The notes beneath the pieces were generated by a model. The model worked only from the letters and a program-made list of their open reading frames with translations, was not told where the DNA came from and did not search any database. DNA of 64,000 nt from Monodelphis domestica (lineage: Eukaryota > Chordata > Mammalia > Didelphimorphia > Didelphidae), in assembly GCF_027887165.1 (NCBI RefSeq), contig NC_077228.1, forward strand, positions 109,070,043 through 109,134,042, given 5' to 3'. Numbering within the stretch: position 1 is the stretch's first letter; each line of letters opens with the position of its first letter. Both the position numbers and the translations under genes were made by a program. Positions 53,881 through 64,000 of the stretch are shown here, piece by piece.

Positions 53881-54393
53881 CAGCGAGGGCCATGGACCTC
53901 TCCCAAGAGATGGGAGCCCTTTCAAGGGCAGCTTCGCAGAGCCCTGAACTGGATTCTGCCTGCCTGCTGGTCCATATGTAGCTTTTTGTAGCTCCTGGAA
54001 TCCAATGCACCTCTCCCCACCCCCCAGGAACTTTTCCTCACTCCTCTTAGAACACATGCCAGATATGTTCACACTCACTGCACTCTTCCCATATTGTGGA
54101 GGTGATAGACAGTCTCCCTGAAACTCCGGTGTCTGCTCAGAACAGTTATTGCCTATGGGCTAGTTTTCGTCAGAGGTACAGATGGGCCAGGGTTGCAAAT
54201 GGCCACCATGAGACAGATGAGAGCCAGGGAGGTGTGTGAATACACACATGGAAGTATACTAGGTCCAGGAAAGGAATTTCTGGTGCAGATGAGTAGAGAG
54301 GCCGGTGCAGACATGGAATATATAAGGAAGAGTTATAGTAGCTGCCCAGAGCAGAGAACTGGTTAAGGGGGCTTAGTTGGGGGTGGTGGAGGC
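53881..54393. other. Low-repeat sequence
   Basis: No gene or repeat recognised. Confidence 0.35.
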
Positions 54394-54577
54394 AGGGAGC
54401 AGCTAGGCAGCTCAGTGGATTGAAAGCCAGGGCTGGAGATGGTAGGTCCTGGGTTCAAATTCAGCTTCAGACACTTACTAGTTCTGTGACCCCCATTGCA
54501 TAGCCCTTACTACTCTTCTGCCTTGGAACCAATGCACAGTATTGATTCTAAGACAGAAGGTAAGGATTTTTTTTAAA
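54394..54577 (+). repeat. Family A SINE with internal deletion
   Basis: GAGCAGCTAGGCAGCTCAGTGG head, GGTCCTGGGTTCAAATTCAGC, then TCTGTGACCCCCATTGC. About 20 bp (CTGGGCAAGTCACTTAA region) is missing between GTGAC and CCCCATTG. The tail is AGACAGAAGGTAAGG. Confidence 0.92.
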
Positions 54578-54671
54578 GGAGGAAGGACCAGGACTGGGCT
54601 TAAGGAAGGAACATAATTATTTGAACACACGTAGAAATGTCTAGTGCAATTAGTCAAAGAGCATTTATTAA

Positions 54672-56038
<1,367 letters not shown>

Positions 56039-56274
56039 AAAAATACAAACAAGAGGGCAAAAGAAAATGCAGAATGAAATACAGGCAAGCAAAGCAGTAT
56101 TGGAACTACCAGGTTAGATTTTAAATATATAAATTTTTAAAAGCTGTATGTAATGGAGATTTGCAATTTCCTACTTGGTCTTCTTTTTTTCTGATCTTTG
56201 AAAATGGAAATGTCCATGTTTGTTCACACTTATCAATTTCATAGAAATAAAAGATTAAAAATGTTTTTTAAATG

Positions 56275-56425
56275 CTAAGACCTGAGGATTCAAAGAAAGG
56301 CTTTCAAGGAGCTCACATTCTGGTGGAGGGAACACCATGCAAATAACTATACATCCAAGATATAGTCTGTATAAATGGAAAGTATCTCATAGGGAAGGTG
56401 CTGAGGGCTGTGGGTGACTGGATAG
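56275..56425 (+). repeat. Family G fragment
   Basis: TTTCAAGGAGCTCACATTCTGG, AACACCATGCAAATAACTATAC and GGAAGGTGCTGAGGG. Confidence 0.65.
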
Positions 56426-56662
56426 ATGGGTGGGAGGGAAAGATCAGTACTTTAGGTCAGAGCACAATATGGCTAGTTTGTGCCTTAGTGGACAACTCAC
56501 TGTGATTCAACAGTTTGCATGGCAACTCAAGATGTTAGTGCAATCATCAGCCGGAGTAAGAAAGCCAGAATATTCAACATGAGGGTGTGATGGTCCCATG
56601 AACTCTGCTCTGATCACTCCACATCTGCAACATGGTATTCAGTTCTGGGAACCACATTTTAT

Positions 56663-56872
56663 TTTTAAATTTTTTTGTTGTTGTTGATAATCTTTATTTT
56701 CCCCTCCTCTTACACTTAACTTCCCAACATACCTGCCCCATTGCCCCACCTTGCCCAGAGTCTTATAAAAAAAAGAATTTTTGAAGGGGAGAAAACTCAG
56801 CAAAACTAGCTAGCTCTGAAAAAAATCTGATATTTTATGAGTTTTCCACACCCATAGTTTCCCATATTTCTT
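56663..56872 (-). mobile_element. L1 3' UTR, minus strand
   Basis: Starts with a T-rich tail, then TTATTTTCCCCTCCTCTTAC, GAAGGGGAGAAAACTCAGC, AAAATCTGATATTTTATGAG and CCACACCCATAGTTTCCC. It faces the plus-strand L1 that follows. Confidence 0.6.
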
Positions 56873-57130
56873 AAAACATGGAAAGACCTACAGGAGATTG
56901 CAGAATGAAATGAGCAGAACCAAGAGCACCTTATATACAGTAGCAGAAATATTGTTTGAAGAATGACTGGTTTATGTCCACCCCCAGAGAAAGAACTGAT
57001 AAATAGAAATAAGATAGAGGTTTACATATATCTTTTTGTCAAATGATGCCTTATCTAGTGGGGGGAGGGAGGGAGTAAGGAAGGTAACTGAGTATTTTGA
57101 TGTAACAAACAAATTTAAATTTTAAAAAAG
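56873..57130 (+). mobile_element. L1 3' end, plus strand
   Basis: TGGAAAGACCTACAGGAGATTG, AATGAAATGAGCAGAACCAAG, CCCCAGAGAAAGAACTGATA and AGGGAGGGAGTAAGG, ending in TTAAATTTTAAAAAAG. Confidence 0.8.
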
Positions 57131-57165
57131 GAAAGGGCAGAGAGAGGAATGGTTATCACATTTTA

Positions 57166-57205
57166 TTTTATTTTTTATTTTTTTATTTTTCTTTTTTCTT
57201 TTTTT
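57166..57205 (-). repeat. T-rich insert flanked by 16-bp direct repeats
   Basis: A 40-bp T-rich segment lies between exact copies of TGGTTATCACATTTTA (57150-57165 and 57206-57221). On the minus strand it reads as an A-rich tail with no body, so it looks like a tail-only retroinsertion. Confidence 0.8.
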
Positions 57206-57239
57206 TGGTTATCACATTTTAGAAGAAACATTGGAACAT

Positions 57240-57437
57240 CTAGGATCTTAGTGGGCAGAGTACCAGATCTGGAGTTGTGAGGACCTGGATTCAAATGTGG
57301 CCTGAGACACTTTCTATCTGTGTCACTGTGAGTAAGTCACTTAACCCCAATGGTCTAACCCTTACCACTCTTCTGCCTTAGAATCATTATAGATTTTAGA
57401 ACAAAAGGTAAAAGGTTTTCTTTTTCTTTTTTTAAAA
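57240..57437 (+). repeat. Family A SINE
   Basis: GATCTTAGTGGGCAGAG head, GGACCTGGATTCAAATGTGG, CCCTTACCACTCTTCTGCC and AACAAAAGGTAAAAGG. Confidence 0.85.
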
Positions 57438-57534
57438 GAGAGGTGTTGATGAATCAGAATGAGTCTAGAAGGCAGAATGATAAAGGGACTCAAAATCATG
57501 TGACAGGAGGTTGAAAAAATTGGATAGAACTGGT

Positions 57535-57745
57535 AGCTTCATAGAGGCAATGTGGAACAGGATTTAGAATGCAAGACCTAGCATCAGGAAAAAATCAGAG
57601 TTTGAATCTCTTCTGTGATGCTTAGTAGTTGTATAACCTTGGATAAGTCACTTGGCCATTTAAAATCTCATGATATAATGTACATAAAATGTTTTGCAAA
57701 CTTTAAAGTGTAATATAGATGCCAGCTCCTATCATTATTAAAAAT
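57535..57745 (+). repeat. MIR
   Basis: CAATGTGGAACAGGATTTAG, TATAACCTTGGATAAGTCAC, AAAATGTTTTGCAAACTTT and AGATGCCAGCTCCTATCATT. Confidence 0.75.
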
Positions 57746-58034
57746 ATTTATCAGGAATGAGTAATTTATCTCTATAAATTTGAAAACTATTATGTAGGAG
57801 ATTGGACTTGTTCTGCTTAGCCCCAAAGACAAGAAAAAGAGGCGACAGGTGAAAATTGGGGAAAGAGGGCAGAGAATAGGAAAATTTTCCCATCACTCTG
57901 AGCAAAATGGAATGTGCTACCTCAGGTGTCAATGATGTTCCCCCACTTGTTAGAGATGTTGTAGAGGAGATTCCTGTTTAGGTACGAGATGACACCTCAA
58001 TTCCTCTCCAACCTTCAGCTTTTATGATCCCCAA

Positions 58035-58142
58035 TAGAATAGAAGCTTCTTGAGGACAGGAACTTCTTATTGTTGTTGAGTATATCCCCAACACCTAGCA
58101 TGGTGTCTTTGATATAGCGGGCATTTAATAAATCATTGTTGC
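58035..58142 (+). repeat. L2 3' end
   Basis: AATAGAAGCTTCTTGAGGAC, TATCCCCAACACCTAGCATGG and GGCATTTAATAAATCATTG. Confidence 0.8.
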
Positions 58143-58329
58143 ATTGAATTTTACATTGGTTGGAATAAGGAAATAAAGAAGAGAGAGTTTGGGGAAAAGC
58201 AAGCTGGAATCAGGGGTAGCTGGGAAAATGGTTGGAGAGTAAATCAAGGTTAACATAATAGCAATAACAATAGCTAATGTTTGTGTAGCATTGGCAAACA
58301 GGTTTGTCATATAGTGATGGAACAAAAGT

Positions 58330-58520
58330 CTCTCGATAATTACAAATGAGTATTATACAGAGGGCTTGGAGAGGTTCATGGGTGATGTGAGCAGTTTGCA
58401 ACACAAAATGAATGAGGAATTCTGAAGATGACCATGAGTTGAACATGAGTTCATCTGAAGATGAACATCAGGACATTATATCAGGAAGAGATGGGCTGGT
58501 TGTGTGGACAACAACACTGT
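58330..58520 (+). pseudogene. Second decayed RTE-type LINE fragment
   Basis: In one plus-strand frame LERFMGDVSSLQHKMNEEF (about 58368-58424) resembles the RTE pattern MERxMLGVSLxDxxTNEE. Further on RKRWAGCV (about 58482-58505) resembles SKRRWAGHV. Stops lie between them. Only the C-terminal end of the reverse transcriptase ORF is represented. Confidence 0.5.
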
Positions 58521-58534
58521 ACAACAGATGCTCT

Positions 58535-58680
58535 GGTAGCTATAATTTATATTCTATTTTACAGATAGAGAAACTGAGGCCCAGAGAAACTAAGTGACTT
58601 GCCTATACTTACACAGCTAATACATATTTATGTCTGGTCTTGAACTCAGGACTTCTAACTCCAAAACCAATGCAATAATT
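58535..58680 (-). repeat. Family E relic
   Basis: TAGCTATAATTTATATTC, TTTTACAGATAGAGAAACTGAGG and ACACAGCTAATACATATTTATG. Confidence 0.7.
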
Positions 58681-59057
58681 ATAGTATAGACTTATTGGGG
58701 GTTATCCTAGGGAGAGGTTGTACACTTGGCAGAATTCTGTGCTGTCATTTAAGCAACTTGAACAACCCTGCAAGAATCCAGTGTCAAATGGGTAATTCCT
58801 TGTGTTTGGCTAATGATACCCCCAAAGGAGTTCCCAACAGCAAACATATGGGGGTTTTTTGGTGTGTTTTTAGAATTCTCTCATTCTCACCAAGTGGAGT
58901 GTTCCTGGGTTTCAGTAGGGTAAATCAAGTCTAAGAGGTTGAGTGATCTGATTCCTATCATACAATGAGAGAAGGGAAGTGCAAAGGATTGGCTCTTTTT
59001 GGCATCTTTTCCATATTCTTGCATTGACCTCCTTCTTCCCCAACACTTCCTTCTTTA
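58681..59057. other. Low-repeat sequence
   Basis: No gene or repeat recognised. A 79-codon plus-strand frame near 58695 carries no motif. Confidence 0.35.
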
Positions 59058-59277
59058 CTGGGGTAGCCAGGTAGTGCAGTGAATAGAGTACTGAGCCTAG
59101 AGTCAAGAAGACCTGAGTTCAAATTCAGCCTTAGACATTTACTAGTCACTTAACCCTTTTTGTCTCAGTTTTCTGATATGGAGAACAAATTGTCAAAACA
59201 TTCCAATGTCTTTGCCAGGAAAACTCTAAAAGGCCTCATGAGGAGTCAGGCATGACTGAAATAACTGAACCACAATG
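59058..59277 (+). repeat. Family B SINE
   Basis: GGGGTAGCCAGGTAGTGCAGTG head, ACCTGAGTTCAAATTCAGCC, CTTTGCCAGGAAAACTC and GAGTCAGGCATGACTGAAA. Confidence 0.9.
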
Positions 59278-59400
59278 AAGCCTTCTTTATTGAGGATCTG
59301 ACTCCCCATGGATGCTTTAACTGGGAGGCATGTTTCTAAAGCTTATAGTTGCCCATGTTGTTTCTCTCTGTCTTTCCATTTCCCTCTGTAATACTCAAAA

Positions 59401-59601
59401 CAATGTGATATAGGGGAAAGAACCCTGGACTTGGAGGGGGGGTGTCAAAGGGCTTGGGTTCTTAAACCATCTCTGCAACTTGCTTCCTGCATGATATAGA
59501 ACAAGTCACTAATCTTTGTGGCCCTTGGTCTGCTCCTCTGTAAAATAAAGGAATTCGATTAGACCTCTGAGATACCTTTGATTTCTAAGTCTAGGATCCA
59601 A
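59401..59601 (+). repeat. MIR-like relic
   Basis: CAATGTGATATAGGGGAAAG, ATAGAACAAGTCACTAATC, TCTGCTCCTCTGTAAAATAAAGG and TTGATTTCTAAGTCTAGGATC. Confidence 0.65.
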
Positions 59602-59654
59602 CTTTAGGATAGGAGGTTAGAGCCCAGGTTGGGGGAAGTAAGATGTTGTTGGCA

Positions 59655-59862
59655 GGATGAAGCTGGGTGGATCAGTGGATTGAGAGCCAGGCCTAGAGAT
59701 GGGAGGTCCTAGGTTCAAATCTGGCCTCAGACACTTCCCAGCTGTGTGACCCTGGACAAGTCACTTGACCCCCATTGCCTAGCCCTTACCACTCTTCTGT
59801 CTTGGAGCCAATACACAGTATTGATTCTAAGACTGAAGGTAAGGGTTTAAAAAAATAGAAAA
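59655..59862 (+). repeat. Family A SINE, near-consensus copy
   Basis: One of the cleanest copies: TGGATCAGTGGATTGAGAGCC, ATGGGAGGTCCTAGGTTC, GACCCCCATTGCCTAGCCC, GACTGAAGGTAAGGGTTT and an A-rich tail. GTTGTTGGCA before and GTTGTTAGCA after are the likely target duplication. Confidence 0.95.
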
Positions 59863-59964
59863 AAAGGAGTTGTTAGCAATAGAAGGGAGATCTCAGCTTC
59901 AAGAAAGATGATAGCAAGGCACTATTTTTTCCAGCTTCTTTAAAATAAAATAATAACAACATCT

Positions 59965-60215
59965 AGCTGGTTAGTATTTCTATAGCACTTTAAGGCTTGC
60001 AAAGTGCTTTATGTGTGTTATCTCATTTGGCTTTCACAGCAAACCTATATGGTCAGTTTGATTATTATCCCACCTTGGCAGGGAGGAAACTGGCAGGTGA
60101 AGGTTAAGTGATTCACTCAGGGTCTCACAGCTGTTTGGCAAAAGTGTCTGAGGCAGGATTTGAACTCTGCTTTTCCTGAATACAGGTTCAATGCTCTATC
60201 CCTTATGCTACCATG
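59965..60215 (-). repeat. Family E relic
   Basis: TTCTATAGCACTTTAAGGC, TTGCAAAGTGCTTTATGTG, TTATCTCATTTGGCTTTCAC and AGGATTTGAACTCTGC. Long and fairly complete. Confidence 0.8.
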
Positions 60216-60654
60216 TTGATCTAGGCAGGTAGACTGCCAACAAAGAGACTATGTTGGGGGCTGGCAGTCCCTCCTCCCAGGTTCCACCATGCTGCTCTTA
60301 AATGCCCATAGACAGGATTAAGAATCCTGTTGGAATGGTGGGAGCTGGTCATAAACAGCAGGGCTCCTAACTGCGGCTGATTCTGTGCTGGAGGCTGACA
60401 GCTGCCAGGACCAGGGTACCAGCCAGAACCCCCTTTAACGCATCAAATGGGCTGAGCCTTGTGCCACCTAGTGGTTAGCTTGGGCTTCCAGACTGCAGCA
60501 CCTCTCTGGCTGGAGTATGGGTGTTTCAGACCCCCGAATCCCTTCTATTTTGACTTGGACCTATGGTTTCATCAGTGTGAACAATTCCCTGCGAGAAAGC
60601 TCTCTCCATGGACACAGATAAGTAATACATCTGCAATTAAAAACAAAACCAAAA
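60216..60654. other. Non-repeat GC-richer sequence
   Basis: No gene recognised. A short dyad GGATTAAGAATCC lies at about 60317. Compact, balanced composition makes it worth an alignment test. Confidence 0.35.
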
Positions 60655-60862
60655 CAACGTTCCCTTCTGTCTTAAAAATAACACTAAGTATCATTCCAAG
60701 GCAGAAGAGCAGTAAGGGCAAGGCAGCTGGCAGCTGGGGCTAAATGACTTCCTGGGGGGGGGGGGGGTCACATAGATAGGAAGTGTCTGAGCCTAGATTT
60801 GAACCCTATTGCTCCTTACTCCAGGTCTGGCTCATTATCCACTGAGCCACCTAACTGCCCCT
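60655..60862 (-). repeat. Family A SINE with G-run
   Basis: CCTTCTGTCTTAAAAATAAC, GGCTAAATGACTTCCTGG, a G13-14 run near 60755-60768 in place of CCCAGGGTCAC, and CCACTGAGCCACCTAACTGCC. Confidence 0.88.
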
Positions 60863-60894
60863 TAACTGTAACTTATAGCCTAAATTTCTTTCAT

Positions 60895-61206
60895 AACATT
60901 AGAGCAGAACTGGGATTTCATATTGCCTACTCCAACCTTTCAGTTTTACAGATGGGAGAGACTGAGATCCACAAAGATGGAATGACTTGCCGAGGGTCAG
61001 AAAGGTAATAAGCAAAAAGCTGGGATATGAATTCAGGTCACAGGAGATGCTTCAGATATCATCAAATCTAACCCCTTTTTACAAATAAGGACCTTGAGGG
61101 CCAGAGAAATTAAGTGATTTGTCCAAAGTTATACAAGTAGAAATAATTAAAAGTGAAATTTGAACTCACATCTTCTATCTCCAGAGCTACAAATCTTTCC
61201 ACCAAA
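60895..61206 (-). repeat. Two adjacent family D relics
   Basis: Copy 1 (60895-61042) has TTTCAGTTTTACAGATGGG and ATGACTTGCCGAGGGTCAG. Copy 2 (61050-61206) has TCATCAAATCTAACCCC, GGACCTTGAGGGCCAGAG and AATTTGAACTCACATCTTC. Confidence 0.65.
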
Positions 61207-61710
61207 TTATAGCCACTTGCTCTTTTGGTTACTAGTATGCATCAAAAGCAAGACTTGAACTCAAGTCTAATTCCAAGGCTATACTTCTATATACTAATCT
61301 ATGTTGCTTCTAAGTCCTTTTTGTAAAATCAGAAAATTTCTCTGAGCTACCCTCCCACCCCCAAATTATCATAATTGTGTTATTAGTATTCCTTCTTTGG
61401 GAAAATACATGATGACTGTTGTGTTGGAACTTAGAAATGGAAGTAGGAGGGAAGGAGAGACCTGGCAGCATTGACTGCCTTGGCTGTTCGTTCCCATACC
61501 TCCTTTGCCAGCAAGGCCAGTGGTAAGCTCCAAGACTGCAGTGCTTGGCTGGTGTAGGAAAGAAAGGCTGAGGCCACTGAGATAAGAACTCAGATGTGCA
61601 AGCTTTTCATAGAATTTTTGAGTTGGAATGGAATAGGCATAACATCTGCTTCAGCTCCACATTAGTGCCTTTCATGGTGGCAATAGCCTCCTACCCACCA
61701 GAGCAAGAAC
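61207..61710. other. Low-repeat sequence
   Basis: A worn SINE trace may lie at 61225-61320 (AAGACTTGAACTCAAGTC). No gene. Confidence 0.35.
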
Positions 61711-61830
61711 AATCAATGGTTATTAAGTACCTACTATGTGCCAGGCATTGTGATAAGTGCTAGAGATACAAAAAGGAGCAAAAGACAGTCTCTGCCCTCA
61801 GGGAGCTTACAATCGGAAACTACTGACTTT
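61711..61830 (+). repeat. Family G fragment
   Basis: TTAAGTACCTACTATGTGCC, AGGCATTGTGATAAGTGC and CTCTGCCCTCAGGGAGCTTAC. Clear sequence of the repeat's 5' part. Confidence 0.75.
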
Positions 61831-61849
61831 TTGGATTTCTATGGAAGCA

Positions 61850-62700
61850 CCTAATGAAAGGAAAGGATTCTAGTCTAACCAACATCTGAAAGGAATACCC
61901 TTTATAATTTAGTCAACAAATGGTCCATCCAGTCTCTTCTTGAAGATTTGCAGTGAGGGGATAACACCACCTCAAAGAGGCAATCCATTCCTCTTTTGGA
62001 CAGTTCTAAATGTTAGGAAGAAACTAGATGGCACAGTAGATAGAGTGTAAGGCCAGGAGTCATGAAAACACATCTTCCTGAAGTCAAATTTGGCCTGAGA
62101 CACTAGCTGTGTGTCCCTGGGCAAGTCATTTTTACCTTATTTGCCTCAGTTTCTTCATGTATAAAATGAGCTAGAAAAGGAAATGATAAATCACTCTTGC
62201 ATCTCTACCAAGAGAGCCCAATTGGGGTCAGAAAGGGTCAGACATGACTGAAAATGACTGAACGACCACAAATTGTTAGGAAGTCTTACCTGACACAATC
62301 CTAAATGTGTCTTCCACCCATTGCTTGTACTTCTGCTCTCTGGAGTCAAACAGAACAAATAAAATCCTTTTTTCCAAATAGCAATTCTTCAAAAACTTGA
62401 ACATAACCACCATGTGACCCATAGGTCTTCTTTTCTGCTTGCTAAACAGCCCCAGTTCTTTCAGTTTATTCTTATATGACATGAGCTCAAGACTCTACAT
62501 TATCCTGGGTCTCCTTTTGTGCTCTTCAGTTTAATATAATCCCCCTTAAACTGTAGTTCCTATACCTGAACACAGTTCTCTAAATGTAGTCTGACCAGTG
62601 CAGAGCACAAAAAGAGTATCACCTTCTTATTTCTAGAAACTAATGCAAGTGAAGTTCTCATTCACTCTCTGGGCAGCCATGTCACACTACAAATTCAGAT
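61850..62700 (-). repeat. L3/CR1-type LINE split by a SINE
   Basis: The left arm (61850-62020) has GTCCATCCAGTCTCTTCTTG and GGCAATCCATTCCTCTTTTGG. The right arm (62274-62700) has CCACCCATTGCTTGTACTTC, AGCCCCAGTTCTTTCAG and GTAGTCTGACCAGTGCAGAG. This is the reversed 3' region of an L3/CR1 element. Confidence 0.85.
62021..62273 (+). repeat. Family B SINE with 10-bp target duplication
   Basis: AACTAGATGGCACAGTAGATAG head to GTCAGACATGACTGAAAATG tail. The 10-bp TGTTAGGAAG occurs at 62011-62020 and 62274-62283, and the host LINE reads continuously once the SINE is removed. Confidence 0.95.
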
Positions 62701-62989
62701 TACGTTTGTTCACTGGATGCCTGAATGGAAACCCATGGAGGAAACTATTTTAGCTCTCTGACCTCTTCCAGTATATGGAGACTGATATCACCATGAAAGG
62801 CACTACCATGGAGCTGAAAGCAGGTGATATCCCAGAAAGACCCAGCCAGCTTAGAACTCATGACAAAGTGGAAAAAAAGTTTTCAGTAGAGAAGAAAAGG
62901 GACCTAGGGGAGTCCCCACTCCTAGTAGTTTGGGCTGTAGAGAAGGCTGAGATATTTAATTATAAATCTTGGAGTAAGAATCCTATTCT
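62701..62989. other. Unassigned sequence
   Basis: No gene recognised. A 95-codon plus-strand frame (62775-63062) carries no known motif. Confidence 0.3.
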
Positions 62990-63290
62990 TGGTTTCATCT
63001 ACTTGCAGAGCTCCTTTTGGCCTACTAGAGAAAGAATGTTTATTTCATTATCTGCTCAATAGCCTGGTTATTACTATGATTCAGTTTAGTTTCCTTTTCA
63101 TGATATCTTCATCCATTATGAATAATTCATTCAATCACCGTGTCTATTATTCTCTTAACTCTGCTTACTTCACTGCATCAGTACATACAAATCTTCCCAA
63201 GTTTCTCTGAATTACTTATAACCAACATTTCTTGCAATAGAAGAATATTCCATTATTTATTTATACTACAATTTCTGGTTACCACAGGGA
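62990..63290 (-). mobile_element. L1 3' end fragment, minus strand
   Basis: TCTGCTTACTTCACTGCATC, AGTACATACAAATCTTCCC, GAAGAATATTCCATTATTT and TATACTACAATTTCTGG follow the reversed L1 ORF2/3' UTR order. Confidence 0.65.
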
Positions 63291-63420
63291 GTTATTTGTG
63301 AAGTTAATTAACATATAATTCTTCAAAGTGTGATACCCCTCCCAACTATCTCCCCTGTGCCTATTTGAGGAGACATCTGGCAGTAAGTTGACAAATGTAT
63401 ATATGTAAATATATATGTTT

Positions 63421-63600
63421 ATATTCTTAGAATCAATACTAAATATTAGTTCCAAGGCAGCAGAGCAGTGAGGGCTAGGCAATAGGGGTTAAGTCTGCCC
63501 AGGGTTACACAGTCAGGAAGTGTCTGAGGCCAGGTTTGAACCCAGGACCTCTTTGCTCCAGGCCTGGCTCTCAAACCATTGAGCAACTTAGCTACCCCCT
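63421..63600 (-). repeat. Family A SINE
   Basis: TTCTTAGAATCAATACTAAATA, GGGGTTAAGTCTGCCCAGG and CCATTGAGCAACTTAGCTACCCC. Confidence 0.9.
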
Positions 63601-63965
63601 CAAGAAATATCTTTAAGTGTTTATTATATGCCAGATCCTGTACAAAAGCACTATCAGCTTCTCTTGGGTGGAAGGCAGTGGGAGGGGGTTTTCTGACACT
63701 TTCTATCTTCTTCTCTAATTCAAATGAAATTGGATCTCATTATAGACTTTTGGGTAAAAGACACTGGTGAACTCATTTTTATTATGTGGACCTTTGTCAT
63801 GTTTAATCTATCAAAAAACCTTGCTTTGATTATGTTGGATGTTTGTGGGAGAGGAGGGTATCTTTCTGATTCTGTAGCAAAATCTGGGAAGGATTTGGGC
63901 TGGGGAGCTTACTTGATTATGAAAGCTTGATGTCTGGCTAGAGAATTTTTCTTTCTTTTCTTTTG
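63601..63965. other. Mostly unassigned sequence
   Basis: A family G trace lies at 63615-63655 (TTTATTATATGCCAGATCC). Two overlapping open frames of 63-68 codons have no motif. Confidence 0.3.
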
Positions 63966-64000
63966 GCAAATGGTATAAGTGACTTATCCAGGGTCACACA
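63966..64000 (-). repeat. SINE cut by window end
   Basis: AAGTGACTTATCCAGGGTCAC is the reversed middle of a family A/B or MIR-like SINE that continues past the window. Confidence 0.6.

Larger units (their letters stand above)
56500..58030 (+). repeat. L3/CR1-type LINE, interrupted four times
   Basis: Ordered pieces: 56535-56662 (TGATGGTCCCATGAACTCTG, TCAGTTCTGGGAACCACATTTT), 57207-57239 (ATCACATTTTAGAAGAAAC), 57438-57534 (CTAGAAGGCAGAATGATAAAGG) and 57780-58030 (GATTGGACTTGTTCTGCTTAG, GTTAGAGATGTTGTAGAGG). Inserted between them are L1 pieces, a T-rich tail-like insert, a family A SINE and a MIR. Confidence 0.65.

Noticed and set aside
58412-58597. Acidic Ser/Asp/Glu-rich small protein
   Set aside because: It is an out-of-frame reading of the RTE relic and the following MIR-like repeat.

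Overview
The window looks like gene-poor, repeat-rich mammalian nuclear DNA, most likely from a marsupial. The evidence is about 50 copies of two tRNA-headed SINE families, an old L3/CR1-type and RTE-type LINE background, many L2/MIR/CORE-SINE relics, L1 3' ends, and very long microsatellites (AG, TTCC, TTTC, AAGG). Monodelphis or a relative would fit, but the species cannot be proven from sequence alone. I find no intact protein-coding gene, no operon-like layout and no CRISPR array. Nearly every long open frame is a simple repeat read as protein or a shadow of a retroelement.

Naming used below. Family A is a roughly 190-210 bp SINE with a tRNA-like head (TGGCTCAGTGG ... GGTTCAAATC) and a tail ending GACAGAAGGTAAGGGTTT. 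Family B has a similar head and a tail (CCAAGAAAACCCC ... AGAGTCAGACATGACTGAA) that resembles the 3' end of BovB/RTE LINEs. Family D/E are MIR or CORE-SINE-like relics carrying GATGAGGAAACTGAGG. Family G is a long ancient repeat with the phrase CCCTGCCCTCAAGGAGCTTAC. Official repeat names were not assigned because no library could be searched.

Layout. Positions 1-15 kb hold SINEs, CT and CA microsatellites, an L1 3' end, a conserved-looking non-repeat patch near 10.3 kb, and a three-level nest (L3/CR1 > family B > L1) at 13.1-14.6 kb. A CpG-rich island-like patch lies at 15.2-15.4 kb. Positions 16-31 kb hold dense SINEs, (AG)n at 19.3 kb, a 580-bp TTCC/CCCT tract at 22.2 kb, an hAT-like element at 28.8 kb and the best L1 (29.2-30.15 kb, 15-bp target duplication, open ORF2 C-terminus). 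Positions 32-36 kb are the largest low-repeat block. Positions 37.4-40.3 kb carry a decayed RTE-type LINE on the minus strand, broken up by a SINE-in-SINE insertion, a 390-bp TTCC/TTTC tract, a 7SL (SRP) RNA pseudogene and another SINE. Positions 41-47 kb hold family G, a 42-bp perfect inverted repeat and two opposed L1 3' ends. Positions 47-54 kb hold two hAT-like elements, GA repeats, L1 ends and an exon-like segment at 52.5 kb. Positions 54.8-56.06 kb are a full-length processed GAPDH pseudogene with a 19-bp target duplication. Positions 56.5-58 kb are an L3/CR1 element interrupted four times. Positions 58-64 kb hold a second RTE scrap, more SINEs and an L3/CR1 element split by a family B SINE.

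The sequences work together as a fossil record of retrotransposition rather than as a pathway. L1 machinery plausibly made the GAPDH copy and the A-tailed insertions. RTE-type machinery plausibly served family B. Several long microsatellites sit exactly at retroelement tails. The best leads outside repeats are the exon-like segment at 52535-52633 (minus), the CpG patch at 15245-15433 and the putative regulatory patches at 10.3 and 32.3 kb.
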